Assembly: GCA_963787415.1 (NCBI GenBank)
Contig: CAWBCO010000003.1
Coordinates: 1 to 64,000, forward strand
Origin: CAVUWL01 sp963787415
GTDB lineage: Bacteria; Actinomycetota; Thermoleophilia; Solirubrobacterales; 70-9
Reading direction: 5' to 3'
Length of the DNA: 64,000 bases
The notes under the pieces are model-generated. The model was not told the DNA's origin and made no database searches. It saw only the letters and a program-made list of their open reading frames with translations. The position numbers were made by a program, and so were the translations under genes. Positions 63,896-64,000 of this stretch are shown here, piece by piece. Numbering within the stretch: position 1 is the first letter of the stretch; every line of letters begins with the position of its first letter.

Positions 63896-64000
63896 TCGAC
63901 TGTGGCAGGCGCTGGCGCCGCGGGTCAAGACCGCCGAGGCTGAGGCGCTGCTAGCAGCGAACCGGGTGCTTTAGCGCGCGGCCTTTTGCAGCTCCCTAGT

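Overview
The window looks like chromosomal DNA from a high-GC actinobacterium, most likely a soil member of the Thermoleophilia (Solirubrobacterales or a relative). I infer this from DUF2510, CGNR and CsoR-type proteins, many TetR regulators, a SurA_N-like anchored protein ending in a conserved Cys-rich segment, and several large secreted proteins that combine NHL/YVTN propellers, Fn3-like modules and Lys/Arg/His-rich C-terminal tails. I see no rRNA, tRNA, CRISPR array, origin or intact mobile element.

Layout. 1-2.4 kb: a broken SDR gene divergent from a QsdR-like TetR regulator, then a convergent methyltransferase. 3.0-4.9 kb: a seven-bladed YVTN propeller gene broken by many frameshifts. 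5.2-5.5 kb: a decayed GNAT (TacT-like) toxin. 6.4-22.9 kb: the most striking part, five large secreted-protein genes on the + strand, each overlapping the next by 4 bp (GTGA or ATGA). Gene A is a short propeller/Fn3 protein. B-C and D-E are two copies of the same gene pair: a propeller/Fn3/PD40-like protein followed by a ~1,000-residue secreted protein. 23.8-29.5 kb: an MMPL-type lipid transporter, two secreted proteins, and a convergent DUF2600 (tetraprenyl-beta-curcumene-synthase-like) enzyme; together these suggest a terpenoid or lipid production and export locus. 29.5-38.4 kb: regulators (a TetR, a fused double TetR, another TetR with a clear operator), an ICMT-like methyltransferase, an NTF2-like protein, HU, a YCII protein and a flavin-dependent oxidoreductase. 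38.6-43.6 kb: a DUF1254/DUF1214 protein, a second seven-bladed propeller and a formylglycine sulfatase. 43.8-50.6 kb: a zinc-ribbon SurA-like protein, an IS1380 transposase remnant, an MBL hydrolase, a MarR/MFS drug-efflux pair, and a CsoR regulator with a permease-YHS metal efflux gene. 50.9-57.7 kb: SIMPL, DUF2510, ABM-CGNR, a VOC protein and a very Gly-rich parallel beta-helix surface protein. 57.8-64 kb: a decayed sigma-factor gene, a TetR/DrrAB-type ABC exporter with three operator boxes, and small secreted, membrane or zinc-ribbon genes.

Many genes, especially B, D, the first propeller and the beta-helix gene, are interrupted by single-base indels, mostly +1 insertions and several in homopolymers, while neighbours of equal length (C, E, sulfatase, MFS) are intact. 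Sequencing or assembly error is a serious possibility, so I annotate each such locus as one gene and give the approximate break positions.
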